From the NCBI GenBank assembly GCA_025927765.1, contig JAICKU010000035.1, positions 1 to 38,387 of the forward strand: 38,387 bases of DNA, read 5' to 3'. The notes beneath the pieces were generated by a model. It did not search any database, was not told the origin of the DNA, and saw nothing but the letters and a program-made list of their open reading frames with translations. Below are positions 15,582-23,406 of this stretch, piece after piece. The DNA is from Burkholderiales bacterium (GTDB taxonomy: Bacteria; Pseudomonadota; Gammaproteobacteria; Burkholderiales; Casimicrobiaceae). Position 1 is the first letter of the stretch. The number at the start of each line of letters is the position of its first letter. A program made the translations under genes and the position numbers.

Positions 15582-17123
15582 TTCGTCGACGAGCTTCAGC
15601 CGCTGCACCTTGCCCGACGCGCCCTTGGGCAACGCGTCGACGAAGCGCAGGTAGCGCGGTGACTTGTAGCGCCCGAGCGTGGCGTGGCAATGCGTGCGCA
15701 GTTCGTTCTCGGCGACGCTCATGCCGGGCTTCACGACCACGCACGCGAGAATCTCCTGCCCGTACATGTCGTCGGGCACGCCGACGGCGGCCGCTTCCAG
15801 CACGGCCGGATGCGCGAGCAACGCCTCGTCGATCTCGCGCGGCGCAATGTTCTCGCCGCCCTTGATGATCAGTTCCTTGAGCCGGCCGGTGATGAAGAAG
15901 CATCCGTCGGCGTCACGGTGCCCGATATCGCCGGTGGCGAGCCATCCACCCGGACGGATCGCTGCGGCCGTCGCCTCGGGCTGCTTGAAATAGCCGAGCA
16001 TCACATTCGAGCCGCGCAACTCGATCTCGCCCTGCACGCCATCGGCGACCGGCCGGCCACCGCGATCGACGACGCGCGCTTCGACGCCGAGCGGATGTCC
16101 CGGCGAGCCATACTTGCGCTCCGATCGCTCGAGGGGATTGCTGAACGCGACCGACGAGCATTCGGTGAGGCCCATCGCCTCGATCACCGAAAAGCCGAAA
16201 CGCGCTTCGAACGCGCGATGCTGTTCGGGCGGCAGCGGCGCCGACGCCGAACGGCCGAAGCGAATCGCGCGCGCCGCCGCCGCCTGTTCCGGCGTGAGGT
16301 CGGGACCGTTCAGCAGGTACGCGATGATCGTCGGCACCATGTTGAGCCACGTGGGACGATACCGTTCGACGAGCGGCCACCATTGCGACACGCTGAAGCG
16401 ATGCGGCATCACGATGCTGCCGCCCGACACGAGCGGCGACACCGTCGCGATGCACTGTCCATTGATGTGGTAGAGCGGCAGCGACGACAGCACGCGATCG
16501 TCGGGCCCGAGCGCGAGCGATGCGACAACCGCACGCGCACCGGCGAGCATGTTGGCGTGCGATAGCAGCACGCCCTTTGGCATGCCCGTGGTGCCCGACG
16601 TGTACATGAGCATCGCGCGGTCGTGCGGAGCCGGCATGGGCCCCTCGCCTCCTACCTCTCCCCGCACCACGGGAAGAGGGAGCCGCTCGGTCCGCAAATC
16701 GAGCCCGTCCACGCCGACGACGCACACGTCGAACGCCACGCCCGCCTTCTCGCGCATCGCAACCACGCGCGCCTCGTGCTCCTTCGACGTGAACACGATG
16801 CGCGTCTCGGAATGCGCGAGCGTGTACGCGAGCTGCGCATCCTGCGCGTTGAGATTGATCGGCGACACCACGTAACCGCCGTACATCGCCCCGAGGAAGA
16901 TCGTCGCGGCGCTGGCACCGTTCTCCAGCATGAACGACACCGTTGCGCCGGGTGGAATGCCCCGTAGGGCGAGCGACGCCGCGAAGTTACGGCACGCCTT
17001 CGCGAGCGCGGCGTAATCGAGGCGCAGATCCGGCTCGGGCGCGAACAGGAAGGGCGCGTGGGGACGCGCCGTCGCGTGCGCGTCGATCAGCGCGCGAAAC
17101 GTGCCGGGAACAGAGTCAGACAC
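15576..17123 (-). CDS. sauT: AMP-forming acyl-CoA ligase, probable sulfoacetate--CoA ligase
   Basis: A 515-residue ANL-superfamily adenylating enzyme. The P-loop MLMYTSGTTGMPKGVLLSH is at about residues 173-191, MGLTECSS is the A5 motif, GWLATGDIGHRDADGCFFITGR the A7/A8 hinge, KELIIKGGENIAPREIDEAL follows, and the catalytic C-terminal lysine is in PKGASGKVQRLKL. It would form sulfoacetyl-CoA, AMP and PPi from sulfoacetate, ATP and CoA. The function is inferred from context: the GTG start overlaps the acylating sulfoacetaldehyde dehydrogenase stop by 8 bp, and xsc is just upstream, the SauS-SauT pairing known from Cupriavidus sulfoacetate degradation. No SauU-type transporter is present. A short-chain fatty acid or other carboxylate is the alternative substrate. 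Confidence 0.75.
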   Translation of the reverse strand: MSDSVPGTFRALIDAHATARPHAPFLFAPEPDLRLDYAALAKACRNFAASLALRGIPPGATVSFMLENGASAATIFLGAMYGGYVVSPINLNAQDAQLAYTLAHSETRIVFTSKEHEARVVAMREKAGVAFDVCVVGVDGLDLRTERLPLPVVRGEVGGEGPMPAPHDRAMLMYTSGTTGMPKGVLLSHANMLAGARAVVASLALGPDDRVLSSLPLYHINGQCIATVSPLVSGGSIVMPHRFSVSQWWPLVERYRPTWLNMVPTIIAYLLNGPDLTPEQAAAARAIRFGRSASAPLPPEQHRAFEARFGFSVIEAMGLTECSSVAFSNPLERSERKYGSPGHPLGVEARVVDRGGRPVADGVQGEIELRGSNVMLGYFKQPEATAAAIRPGGWLATGDIGHRDADGCFFITGRLKELIIKGGENIAPREIDEALLAHPAVLEAAAVGVPDDMYGQEILACVVVKPGMSVAENELRTHCHATLGRYKSPRYLRFVDALPKGASGKVQRLKLVDEK

Positions 17124-18603
17124 CGTGCCGGGCGCGGTAGGCGCCGAACAGCTCCTCGTCGGTGGGCTCGTGCACGCGGGCAGGCGCGAGCGGACGAACG
17201 ACGCGTGTGATGTTCAGGAAATGACGGTAATTGAGGTTGTCGGCGATGCTGTTGCCGCCCCAGGTGCCGCATCCCATCGACAGCGAGAACGGCAGCGCGT
17301 TGTCGAAGCTGCCGCCGGTGGCGAAGCAATGCGCCTGGTTGACGATCACGCGGCATACCGGCAGCGTCAATCCCAGTTCGCGTGCGCGCTCGAAACGCGA
17401 CGAGTGGAGCCCAAGCGAATGCCCCGCGCCCTGGTAGCGCAGGATCTCGTTGGCGCGTTGGACCGCAGCGTCGAAATCGGGTGCGCGGTAGAACGCGAGC
17501 ACCGGCGAAAGCTTCTCGCCCGAAAACGGGTGCGCGGACCCCACGCCCGTTTCCGCGACGATCAGGAAGCGCGCATCGCGCATTTCGGCCCTCGACAGCC
17601 CGGCGAGACGCGCGATCGCCTTCGCGTCCTGCGCGACGACGGCACTCGCAAGCTTGCCATTGGCGAACATGGCGCGCTCGAGCGCCGCCTTCTCCTCCGT
17701 ATCCAGCAGCACGCCGCCTTCGCGGGCGAGCGCTGCGAGCAAGGCCGGCGCGATCGCGTCGACCGCGACGACGCTGTTCTCCGACGAGCAGCTCGTGGCG
17801 TTGTCGAACGTCTTCGAGCGCGCGATCTTCGCCGCCGCGTCGCTCGCGTCGGCCGTTTCGTCGACGATGACGACGACGTTGCCCACGCCCACGCCGATCG
17901 CCGGCGTGCCGCTTTCGTACGCGCCGCGGACGTTGCGCGCCGAACCCGTCGCGACGACGAGGTCGGCCTGCCGCATCAGCTCGAACGTCTGCTCGCGCGT
18001 GACCGGCGTCGGCAGCTGCTGCACGAGATCGCGCGGCGCGCCGATGCGATCGAGCTCGGCATGCACGAATTCGATGAGCCGCGTCATCGTCGACTGTCCC
18101 TTCGGCGAGGGCGCGAGGATGATCGCGTCGCGGCACTTCAGCGCGTTGATGATGTTGTTCGCCGGCGTCGCCGCCGGATTCGTCGATGGCGTGATCGCCG
18201 CCACGACCCCGACCGGCCGCGCGATCTCGATCAGGCCGCGCTCCGCGTCTTCGGAGATCACGCCGACCGACTTCGCAGACTGCAGGTCGCGCAGCAGTCC
18301 CATCGTCTTGCGACGGTTCTTCGCGATCTTGTCGGCGACGTTGCCAAGCCCGGTGTCGTGCACCGCGAGCTCGGCGAGCTCGCGGTTACGTGCCGGCTCG
18401 ACGAGCGCCCAGCCAGCGGCCACCGCCGCCTCGTCCGCCTGCGACTGCGTCCAGCCATCGGCGACCGCCTGCGCGGCGCGGGCGCGCGCGATCAACGCAG
18501 AAATCGGGGTCAGAGATACATTTCCCACGCTTCCCGCGCCTTCCGGCGGTGCACGGTCGGGGAAATGTATCTCTGACCCCGATTTCTGCGCGGACGCCGA
18601 CAT
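17116..18603 (-). CDS. sauS: CoA-acylating sulfoacetaldehyde dehydrogenase with inserted palindrome
   Basis: A 495-residue aldehyde dehydrogenase of the acylating (AdhE/EutE-like) class, interconverting sulfoacetyl-CoA and sulfoacetaldehyde with NAD(P). The catalytic Cys is C272 in FDNATSCSSENS, and the substrate/cofactor blocks GVVAAITPSTNPAATPANN (residues 132-150) and SMGCGTWGGNS support the class. Non-acylating ALDHs have a different active-site context. The ATG at 18603 is 5 bp after the xsc stop, with AGG in between. Residues 7-35 are encoded by a perfect 31-bp inverted repeat (18496-18590) and have no family counterpart; the conserved protein begins at about ALIARARAAQ. A longer reading through the complement of xsc is not real. 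Confidence 0.85.
   Translation of the reverse strand: MSASAQKSGSEIHFPDRAPPEGAGSVGNVSLTPISALIARARAAQAVADGWTQSQADEAAVAAGWALVEPARNRELAELAVHDTGLGNVADKIAKNRRKTMGLLRDLQSAKSVGVISEDAERGLIEIARPVGVVAAITPSTNPAATPANNIINALKCRDAIILAPSPKGQSTMTRLIEFVHAELDRIGAPRDLVQQLPTPVTREQTFELMRQADLVVATGSARNVRGAYESGTPAIGVGVGNVVVIVDETADASDAAAKIARSKTFDNATSCSSENSVVAVDAIAPALLAALAREGGVLLDTEEKAALERAMFANGKLASAVVAQDAKAIARLAGLSRAEMRDARFLIVAETGVGSAHPFSGEKLSPVLAFYRAPDFDAAVQRANEILRYQGAGHSLGLHSSRFERARELGLTLPVCRVIVNQAHCFATGGSFDNALPFSLSMGCGTWGGNSIADNLNYRHFLNITRVVRPLAPARVHEPTDEELFGAYRARHGV
18496..18590. repeat. Perfect 31-bp inverted repeat inserted in frame in sauS
   Basis: Arms 18496-18526 and 18560-18590 are exact reverse complements with a 33-bp spacer. 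The arm contains ATCGGGGTCAGAGATACA, the same TCGGGGTCAG core as the repeat after sauT. In the sauS message it would fold into a very stable hairpin about 10 nt into the coding region. The reading frame stays open through it. Confidence 0.8.
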
Positions 18604-18608
18604 CCTGC

Positions 18609-20405
18609 CTACTTCGCCGCGGTGGCCTTGTACTTGCCGAGGTGACGTACGGGGAGCGACAGCGCATCGCGGCGGAACGGGTCGCCCAGCTCGCGCGTGA
18701 CCATCATCTCGAGCACGGTCGTCTTGCCGTCCTTCTGCGCGGCGGCGGCTTCCCGCAACGCGGGGCCGACCTCCGACACGTTCTCGATACGCACGCCCTC
18801 GGCGCCCATCGCCTTCGCAACCGCGGCCCACGACGGCTGCTTGTCGAGGTTCACGCCCACGAAGCGGTTGCCGTAGAAGTCGACGTGATTCTTCTTCTCG
18901 GCGCCCCACTGCCCGTTGTTGAACACGACGGCCGTGACCGGGATGTTCTCGCGCACGCAGGTTTGCAGCTCGCCGAAGCTCATGCCCCACGCGCCGTCGC
19001 CGACGTACGCGATGGCGGGACGATCCGGCGCCGCGACTTTCGCGCCGATGATCGTCGGGAACGCATAGCCGCAGTTGCCGAAGCTCATCGCCGCGAACAT
19101 CGAGCGCGGCCGGTCGAAGCGCAGGTAGCTGTTCGACACCGAGCAGATGTTGCCGATGTCCGTCGACACCATCGCACCCTCCGGCATGGCGCGCTCGAGC
19201 TCGCGCAGCATCTGCCGCGGATGCATGTGCGGCGATCCCGCGCTGACCTCGACCGACCAGTTGTCCTTCTCGTGCGTCCAGCCGTCGAGCTCGCGTTCCC
19301 ATGCGCCCTTCTCGTCGCGCATCGTCGCGAGGCGCGCGTCGCGGTTCGCGCTCGACGCAAGCTGCCGGCCTTTGAGCCGACCGATCAACGCACGTGCGGC
19401 TGCGCCTGCATCGCCGCAGATGCCCACGGAAATCTGCTTCACCAGGCCGAGCATCTTCGCATCGGCGTCGACCTGGATGATCTTCGCGTTCTTCGGCCAG
19501 TAGTCGAGGCCGTGCTGCGGCAGCGTGCCGAACGGCCCGAGGCGCGTGCCGAGCGCCAGCACGACGTCGGCCTTGCCGATCAGCTTCATCGCGGCCTTCG
19601 AGCCCTGGTAGCCGAGCGGGCCGCACCACAGCGGATTGCTTGCAGGGAACGCGTCGTTGTGCAGGTAGCTCGTGCACACGGGCATCTGCAGCAATTCGGC
19701 GAGCGCCACCGCGTCGGCTTCGGCACCGCCCATGACGATGCCGCCGCCGGCGAGCATCACCGGGAACTTCGCCTGCGCAAGGAGCTCGCCCGCTTCGTCG
19801 AGGCTCTTCTCGCCGCCGGCGCCGCGCTCGATCGACAGCGGCTGCGGGATCTCAGTGTCGATGTCGCCGTAGAAGTAGTCGCGCGGAATGTTGACCTGCG
19901 TCGGCCCCATCTCGAGCATCGCGCGGTCGAACGCGCGGCTTGTCAGCTCGGCCATGCGCGCCTTGTTGTTCACGTGCACCTGGTACTTGGTGATCTTCGA
20001 GAAGATCGGCATCTGCTCGGTCTCCTGGAAGCCGCCGAGGCCGAGCGTCATCGATCCGGTTTCCGGCGTGATCATGACCACGGGCGAATGCGCCCAGTAG
20101 GCCGCGGCGATCGACGTCACGAAGTTCGTGATGCCGGGACCGTTCTGCGCGATGCACACCCCGGGATTCCCCGACACGCGCGCATATCCGTCGGCCATGT
20201 GTCCTGCACCCTGCTCGTGGGCGACCGAGATGAAGCGGATGCCGGCGAGCGGAAACAGGTCGAGCGCATCCATGTACGCGGAGCCGACGATGCCGAACAC
20301 GTCCTTCACGCCGTGCGCGACGAGCGTTTCGACGAACGCTTCGGACGGCGTCATCTTCTGGCGGCCCTGGACGGCCAGGTTGCGGGTTTCGGTCATCGTA
20401 TTCAT
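18609..20405 (-). CDS. xsc: Sulfoacetaldehyde acetyltransferase
   Basis: A 598-residue thiamine-diphosphate enzyme that converts sulfoacetaldehyde and phosphate to acetyl phosphate and sulfite, the C-S bond-breaking step of taurine dissimilation. Family blocks are MTPSEAFVETLVAHGVKDVFGIVGSAYMDALD, HEQGAGHMADGYARVSG (with the ThDP-activating Glu), AYWAHSPVVMITPETGS and GPTQVNIPRDYFYGD. The cofactor site GDGAWGMSFGELQTC...VVFNN lies at about residues 470-500. The length matches the family. MTETRN nine bases downstream is an alternative start. A TauR-type operator lies about 65 bp upstream and sauS follows 5 bp after the stop. The product acetyl phosphate needs a phosphotransacetylase, which is not in the window. 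Confidence 0.95.
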   Translation of the reverse strand: MNTMTETRNLAVQGRQKMTPSEAFVETLVAHGVKDVFGIVGSAYMDALDLFPLAGIRFISVAHEQGAGHMADGYARVSGNPGVCIAQNGPGITNFVTSIAAAYWAHSPVVMITPETGSMTLGLGGFQETEQMPIFSKITKYQVHVNNKARMAELTSRAFDRAMLEMGPTQVNIPRDYFYGDIDTEIPQPLSIERGAGGEKSLDEAGELLAQAKFPVMLAGGGIVMGGAEADAVALAELLQMPVCTSYLHNDAFPASNPLWCGPLGYQGSKAAMKLIGKADVVLALGTRLGPFGTLPQHGLDYWPKNAKIIQVDADAKMLGLVKQISVGICGDAGAAARALIGRLKGRQLASSANRDARLATMRDEKGAWERELDGWTHEKDNWSVEVSAGSPHMHPRQMLRELERAMPEGAMVSTDIGNICSVSNSYLRFDRPRSMFAAMSFGNCGYAFPTIIGAKVAAPDRPAIAYVGDGAWGMSFGELQTCVRENIPVTAVVFNNGQWGAEKKNHVDFYGNRFVGVNLDKQPSWAAVAKAMGAEGVRIENVSEVGPALREAAAAQKDGKTTVLEMMVTRELGDPFRRDALSLPVRHLGKYKATAAK

Positions 20406-20463
20406 GGGATGGGATCTTCGAAGGATCGAATCGTGGGATTTTGAGTCAGCGACGCAAGCGGAG

Positions 20464-20496
20464 GTAGGGCCAGACGCGTCGGCGGCGTGAGGCCAG
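20464..20496 (-). promoter_or_regulatory. Predicted TauR operator of xsc-sauS-sauT
   Basis: Direct repeat on the minus strand: CTGGCCTCAC (20496-20487) and CTGGCCCTAC (20473-20464), start to start 23 bp. A -10-like CAAAAT begins 30 bp after the second repeat start (20443-20438). The word AGGTAGGGCCAG around the second half recurs exactly at the ald operator. Confidence 0.6.
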
Positions 20497-20510
20497 CCTT
20501 GGTCGCGCGC

Positions 20511-21626
20511 CTAACCGGTCAGCGCCGAGGGCGCGGTATACGGGTAGCCTTGCGCCATTGCGACCGGCTCGCACGTAACTTTGCCATACGCGACGTTGAG
20601 GCCGTTGCGAAGGCCCGCATCTTCGGCGAGCGCGCGCTTCCAGCCCTTGTCGGCGAGCGCGAGCACAAAGGGGAGCGTCGCGTTGTTGAGCGCGTACGTC
20701 GACGTGCGCGGCACGCCGCCGGGCATGTTCGCCACGCAGTAGTGGACGACGCCATCGACGACGTACGTCGGCGCCTCGTGCGTCGTCGGATGCGACGTCT
20801 CGAAGCATCCGCCCTGGTCGATCGCCACGTCGACGACGACCGATCCCGGTTGCATTTTCGCGATCATCGCGCGCGTCACCACCCGCGGCGCCTGCGCGCC
20901 CGCGACCAGCACCGCGCCGATCACCACGTCGGCCGCCGCGACGTGGCGCTCGATCGCCTCCGCCGTCGCGAAGAGCGTCGTGAGCTGCGGTCCGAACTGA
21001 GCCCACAGCCGCGTCAACGCAGCGACACTGCGATCGAGCACGGCGACGCGTGCGCCCATGCCGAGCGCGATCTCGATCGCGTGCGTGCCCACCACGCCAC
21101 CGCCGATCACGGCCACCGACGCGGGCGCCACACCGGGCACGCCGCCGATCAGCACGCCCTTGCCGCCCTGCGGCTCTTCGAGATAGTGCGCAGCAGCCTG
21201 CACGGCGAGGCGTCCCGCGACCTCGGACATCGGCGAGAGCAGCGGCAGCGTTCCCGACGGCGACGTCACCGTTTCGTACGCGATGCACACGGCATTGCTC
21301 GCGACGAGATCGCGCGTCTGCGCAGGATCGGGCGCGAGGTGCAGGTACGTGAACAGCACCTGCCCGGGCCGCAGCATCGCGCGCTCGGCCGGTTGCGGCT
21401 CCTTGACCTTGACGATCATGTCGCACGCGGCATAGATCTCCGCCGCGTCGTTCGCGATCGCCGCGCCTTCGCGCGCGTACGCATCGTCGCTGACGCCGAT
21501 GCCCTGTCCCGCGTCGTGCTCGACGACGACGTCGTGGCCGTGGTGCACGAGCTCGCGCACCGATGCAGGCGTCAGCCCCACGCGGTTCTCGCGGACCTTC
21601 ACTTCCTTCGGCACGCCGACGCGCAT
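20511..21626 (-). CDS. ald: Alanine dehydrogenase
   Basis: A 371-residue NAD-dependent enzyme that deaminates L-alanine to pyruvate and ammonium. Pyruvate-binding residues are in VGVPKEVKVRENRVGLTP, catalytic Lys75 is in VKVKEPQP and His96 in FTYLHLAPD. The Rossmann motif is VAVIGGGVVGTHAIEIALGMGA, with Asp in VVDVAIDQGGCFETS, and MPGGVPRTSTYALNNATLPF closes the family set. In this cluster it regenerates the pyruvate that Tpa needs and frees the taurine nitrogen. It is co-directional with tauR and xsc and has its own TauR-type operator about 60 bp upstream, inside the 3' end of tauR. Confidence 0.95.
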   Translation of the reverse strand: MRVGVPKEVKVRENRVGLTPASVRELVHHGHDVVVEHDAGQGIGVSDDAYAREGAAIANDAAEIYAACDMIVKVKEPQPAERAMLRPGQVLFTYLHLAPDPAQTRDLVASNAVCIAYETVTSPSGTLPLLSPMSEVAGRLAVQAAAHYLEEPQGGKGVLIGGVPGVAPASVAVIGGGVVGTHAIEIALGMGARVAVLDRSVAALTRLWAQFGPQLTTLFATAEAIERHVAAADVVIGAVLVAGAQAPRVVTRAMIAKMQPGSVVVDVAIDQGGCFETSHPTTHEAPTYVVDGVVHYCVANMPGGVPRTSTYALNNATLPFVLALADKGWKRALAEDAGLRNGLNVAYGKVTCEPVAMAQGYPYTAPSALTG

Positions 21627-21659
21627 GCGTTTCGCTCGAACGGGATGGGGCCCGCGAGA

Positions 21660-23180
21660 TTACGCGCCGCGGGGCGACGAAGGTAGGGCCAGTGCGGACT
21701 CGGCGCTGGTGTCAGCGCGCGCAGCGGCGAGCGCGGCGATGCCGGGCTCGATGCGCGCCGCGTCGATCGAGGCGAAGCCCAGACGCGCATGATTCACGGA
21801 CACGCCGGCGCCGGCGCGCTCGGCGAAGAACACGTCGCCGGGCTCGATCAGCACGCCGCGTTTCGCGGCGGCAATGGCGAGTGCGCGCGTGTCGACGTCG
21901 TCGGGGAACTGCAGCCAGAACGACGACGCGCCGGGCACGGTGCGAAAGCGCACGTCGGGCAGGTGCGCTGCGAGTGCCAGCGCCATCCGCTGTGCGCGCT
22001 CGGCGTATGCCTGGCGCAGCCGGCGCAGCAGCGCGTCGTGGTGGCCCATCGCGAGGAACAGGCCGACCGAGCGCTGATTGTTCGCGGCGGGATGGCGCAG
22101 CATCAGGCGCCGCAGCGCACGCAGTTCGCGGATCAGGTCTCGGTGGCCGACGATGAAGCCGCTGCGGATGCCGGGCGCGAGCGTCTTCGACAGGCTGCTC
22201 ACGTAGACGACGCGGTCGTTGCGATCGAGGCTCGTCAGCGCCGGCTGCGCGCGTCCTTCCAGGCCGAGCTCGATCTCGTAGTCGTCCTCGATCAGCACAC
22301 GATCGTTGGCGCGCGCCCATTCGAGCAGCACTTCGCGCCGCGCCAGCGGCATCGTCACGTTCGTCGGGCACTGGTGCGACGGCGTCACGTACACGTAATC
22401 GCAGGTGTCGAGCGCCGCCGTGAGCGCGAGCCCGTGCTCGTCGAGCGGCAGCGACACCACGTTCGCCGTGCGCGACGCAAAGATGTTGCGCGCATCGGGA
22501 TACCCAGGATCCTCGATGCCGACGGTGGTCGAGGCATCGACGAGCAGCGTCGCGAGCAGGAACAGCGCGTGCTGCGCACCGACGGTGACGAGGATCTCGT
22601 CGGGCGTCGCGAACACGCCGCGCCTCACGAGGAGCCGCGTCTGGATCTGCTCGATCAGGAGCGCGTCGTCGCCGTCGATCAGGTCGCCCGCCCAGCCGCG
22701 CACCTCCGACACCGACGTCGCCTGCAGGCTGCACTCCCGCCAGCCGGGCATGGGCAGCAGCGCCGGGTCGAACTGCCCGTAGATGAACGGATACGGGTAG
22801 CGCTGCCAATCGCGCGGCTTGACGATGTTGCGCTGCGCCGAGACGGTGCTGCGAAGCCGCGACGTCCAATCGGTGCGCGTCGCGATCGCGTCCGCACGCG
22901 GCGCTGGGGGCAATGCCGCGCGCCCCGCGACGATCTCCGGATTCACATAGTGTCCGCTGCGGCTCCGGGTGACGAGGTAACCCTCGTTGACGAGCAGCTC
23001 GTAGGCGAGCGCAACGGTGTTGCGCGCGACGCCGAGCTGAGCGGCGAGCACGCGTGTCGACGGCAGCGCCACGCCGACGGGAATGTGCCCGTCGAGGATC
23101 GCCGCCACGAGCATTTCACGGATCTGCGCCTGCAGGCCGACCTTGCCGTGGAAGGTGAGGTGGATCAGTTGGTTCCACAT
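21660..23180 (-). CDS. tauR: MocR-type (GntR-HTH plus aminotransferase-fold) regulator, TauR-like
   Basis: A 506-residue transcription factor. An N-terminal GntR winged helix covers residues 1 to about 80 (LQAQIREMLVAAILDGHIPVG, LPSTRVLAAQLGVARNTVALAY, YLVTRSRSGHYV). A class I aminotransferase-like domain follows, with PLP lysine in SSLSKTLAPGIRSGF and PLP-binding IEDPGYPD, THQ-like SHQCPTNVTM and IEDDYEIEL. TauR regulators sense taurine through the PLP domain and activate tpa and xsc. It is divergent from tpa and precedes ald. Five similar direct repeats at nearby promoters are its probable operators. The effector could be taurine or its PLP aldimine. Confidence 0.9.
   Translation of the reverse strand: MWNQLIHLTFHGKVGLQAQIREMLVAAILDGHIPVGVALPSTRVLAAQLGVARNTVALAYELLVNEGYLVTRSRSGHYVNPEIVAGRAALPPAPRADAIATRTDWTSRLRSTVSAQRNIVKPRDWQRYPYPFIYGQFDPALLPMPGWRECSLQATSVSEVRGWAGDLIDGDDALLIEQIQTRLLVRRGVFATPDEILVTVGAQHALFLLATLLVDASTTVGIEDPGYPDARNIFASRTANVVSLPLDEHGLALTAALDTCDYVYVTPSHQCPTNVTMPLARREVLLEWARANDRVLIEDDYEIELGLEGRAQPALTSLDRNDRVVYVSSLSKTLAPGIRSGFIVGHRDLIRELRALRRLMLRHPAANNQRSVGLFLAMGHHDALLRRLRQAYAERAQRMALALAAHLPDVRFRTVPGASSFWLQFPDDVDTRALAIAAAKRGVLIEPGDVFFAERAGAGVSVNHARLGFASIDAARIEPGIAALAAARADTSAESALALPSSPRGA
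21683..21715 (-). promoter_or_regulatory. Predicted TauR operator of ald
   Basis: The second half CTGGCCCTAC (21692-21683) is identical to that of xsc. The first half is degenerate, CTGACACCAG (21715-21706), exactly 23 bp upstream. A -10-like TAATCT begins 30 bp downstream of the second repeat start. It lies within the last codons of tauR. Confidence 0.5.
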
Positions 23181-23254
23181 CGTCAGGGATCAGGTATCAG
23201 GGATCAGGTATCAGGGATCGGGTATCAGCATGCCGGCACGGGCGCGTCACGATG

Positions 23255-23287
23255 CTGGCCCAGCGCACGCTCCAGGTCTGGCTCCTT
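23255..23287 (+). promoter_or_regulatory. Predicted TauR operator of tpa
   Basis: Direct repeat CTGGCCCAGC (23255-23264) and CTGGCTCCTT (23278-23287), 23 bp apart. The second half overlaps the first two bases of a candidate -35, which fits an activator touching RNA polymerase. Confidence 0.6.
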
Positions 23288-23314
23288 GTACAGGCCCCGG
23301 CTTGGCGCTAGAAA
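23286..23314 (+). promoter_or_regulatory. Predicted tpa promoter
   Basis: -35 TTGTAC (23286-23291), 17-bp spacer, -10 TAGAAA (23309-23314). It overlaps the downstream TauR half-site and implies a 5' untranslated region of about 85 nt running through the right repeat arm. Confidence 0.5.
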
Positions 23315-23406
23315 GGCATATCATGGACTACCTGGCTCGATGGGCGCCGCCGCCTGCCTGTCGCCGCCCCTTCTGATACCTGATCCCCGATACCTGATAC
23401 CTGACA

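Larger units (their letters stand above)
23182..23404. repeat. Inverted short-repeat arms bracketing the tauR-tpa promoter region
   Basis: The left arm (23182-23228) has three tandem 14-bp copies of AGGGATCAGGTATC, the third with one change. The right arm (23373-23404) carries the inverse, CTGATACCTGATCCCC then GATACCTGATACCTGAC. The arms enclose about 145 bp with the tpa promoter and operator. The right arm ends 2 bp before the tpa ATG. Confidence 0.75.

Noticed and set aside
17116-19677. An 853-codon open frame joining sauS to sequence upstream
   Set aside because: The extra part is an out-of-frame reading of xsc codons on the same strand; sauS has its own start directly after the xsc stop.
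23182-23228. CRISPR-like array from the 14-bp tandem repeats
   Set aside because: Copies are directly adjacent with no spacers, and no cas genes are nearby.
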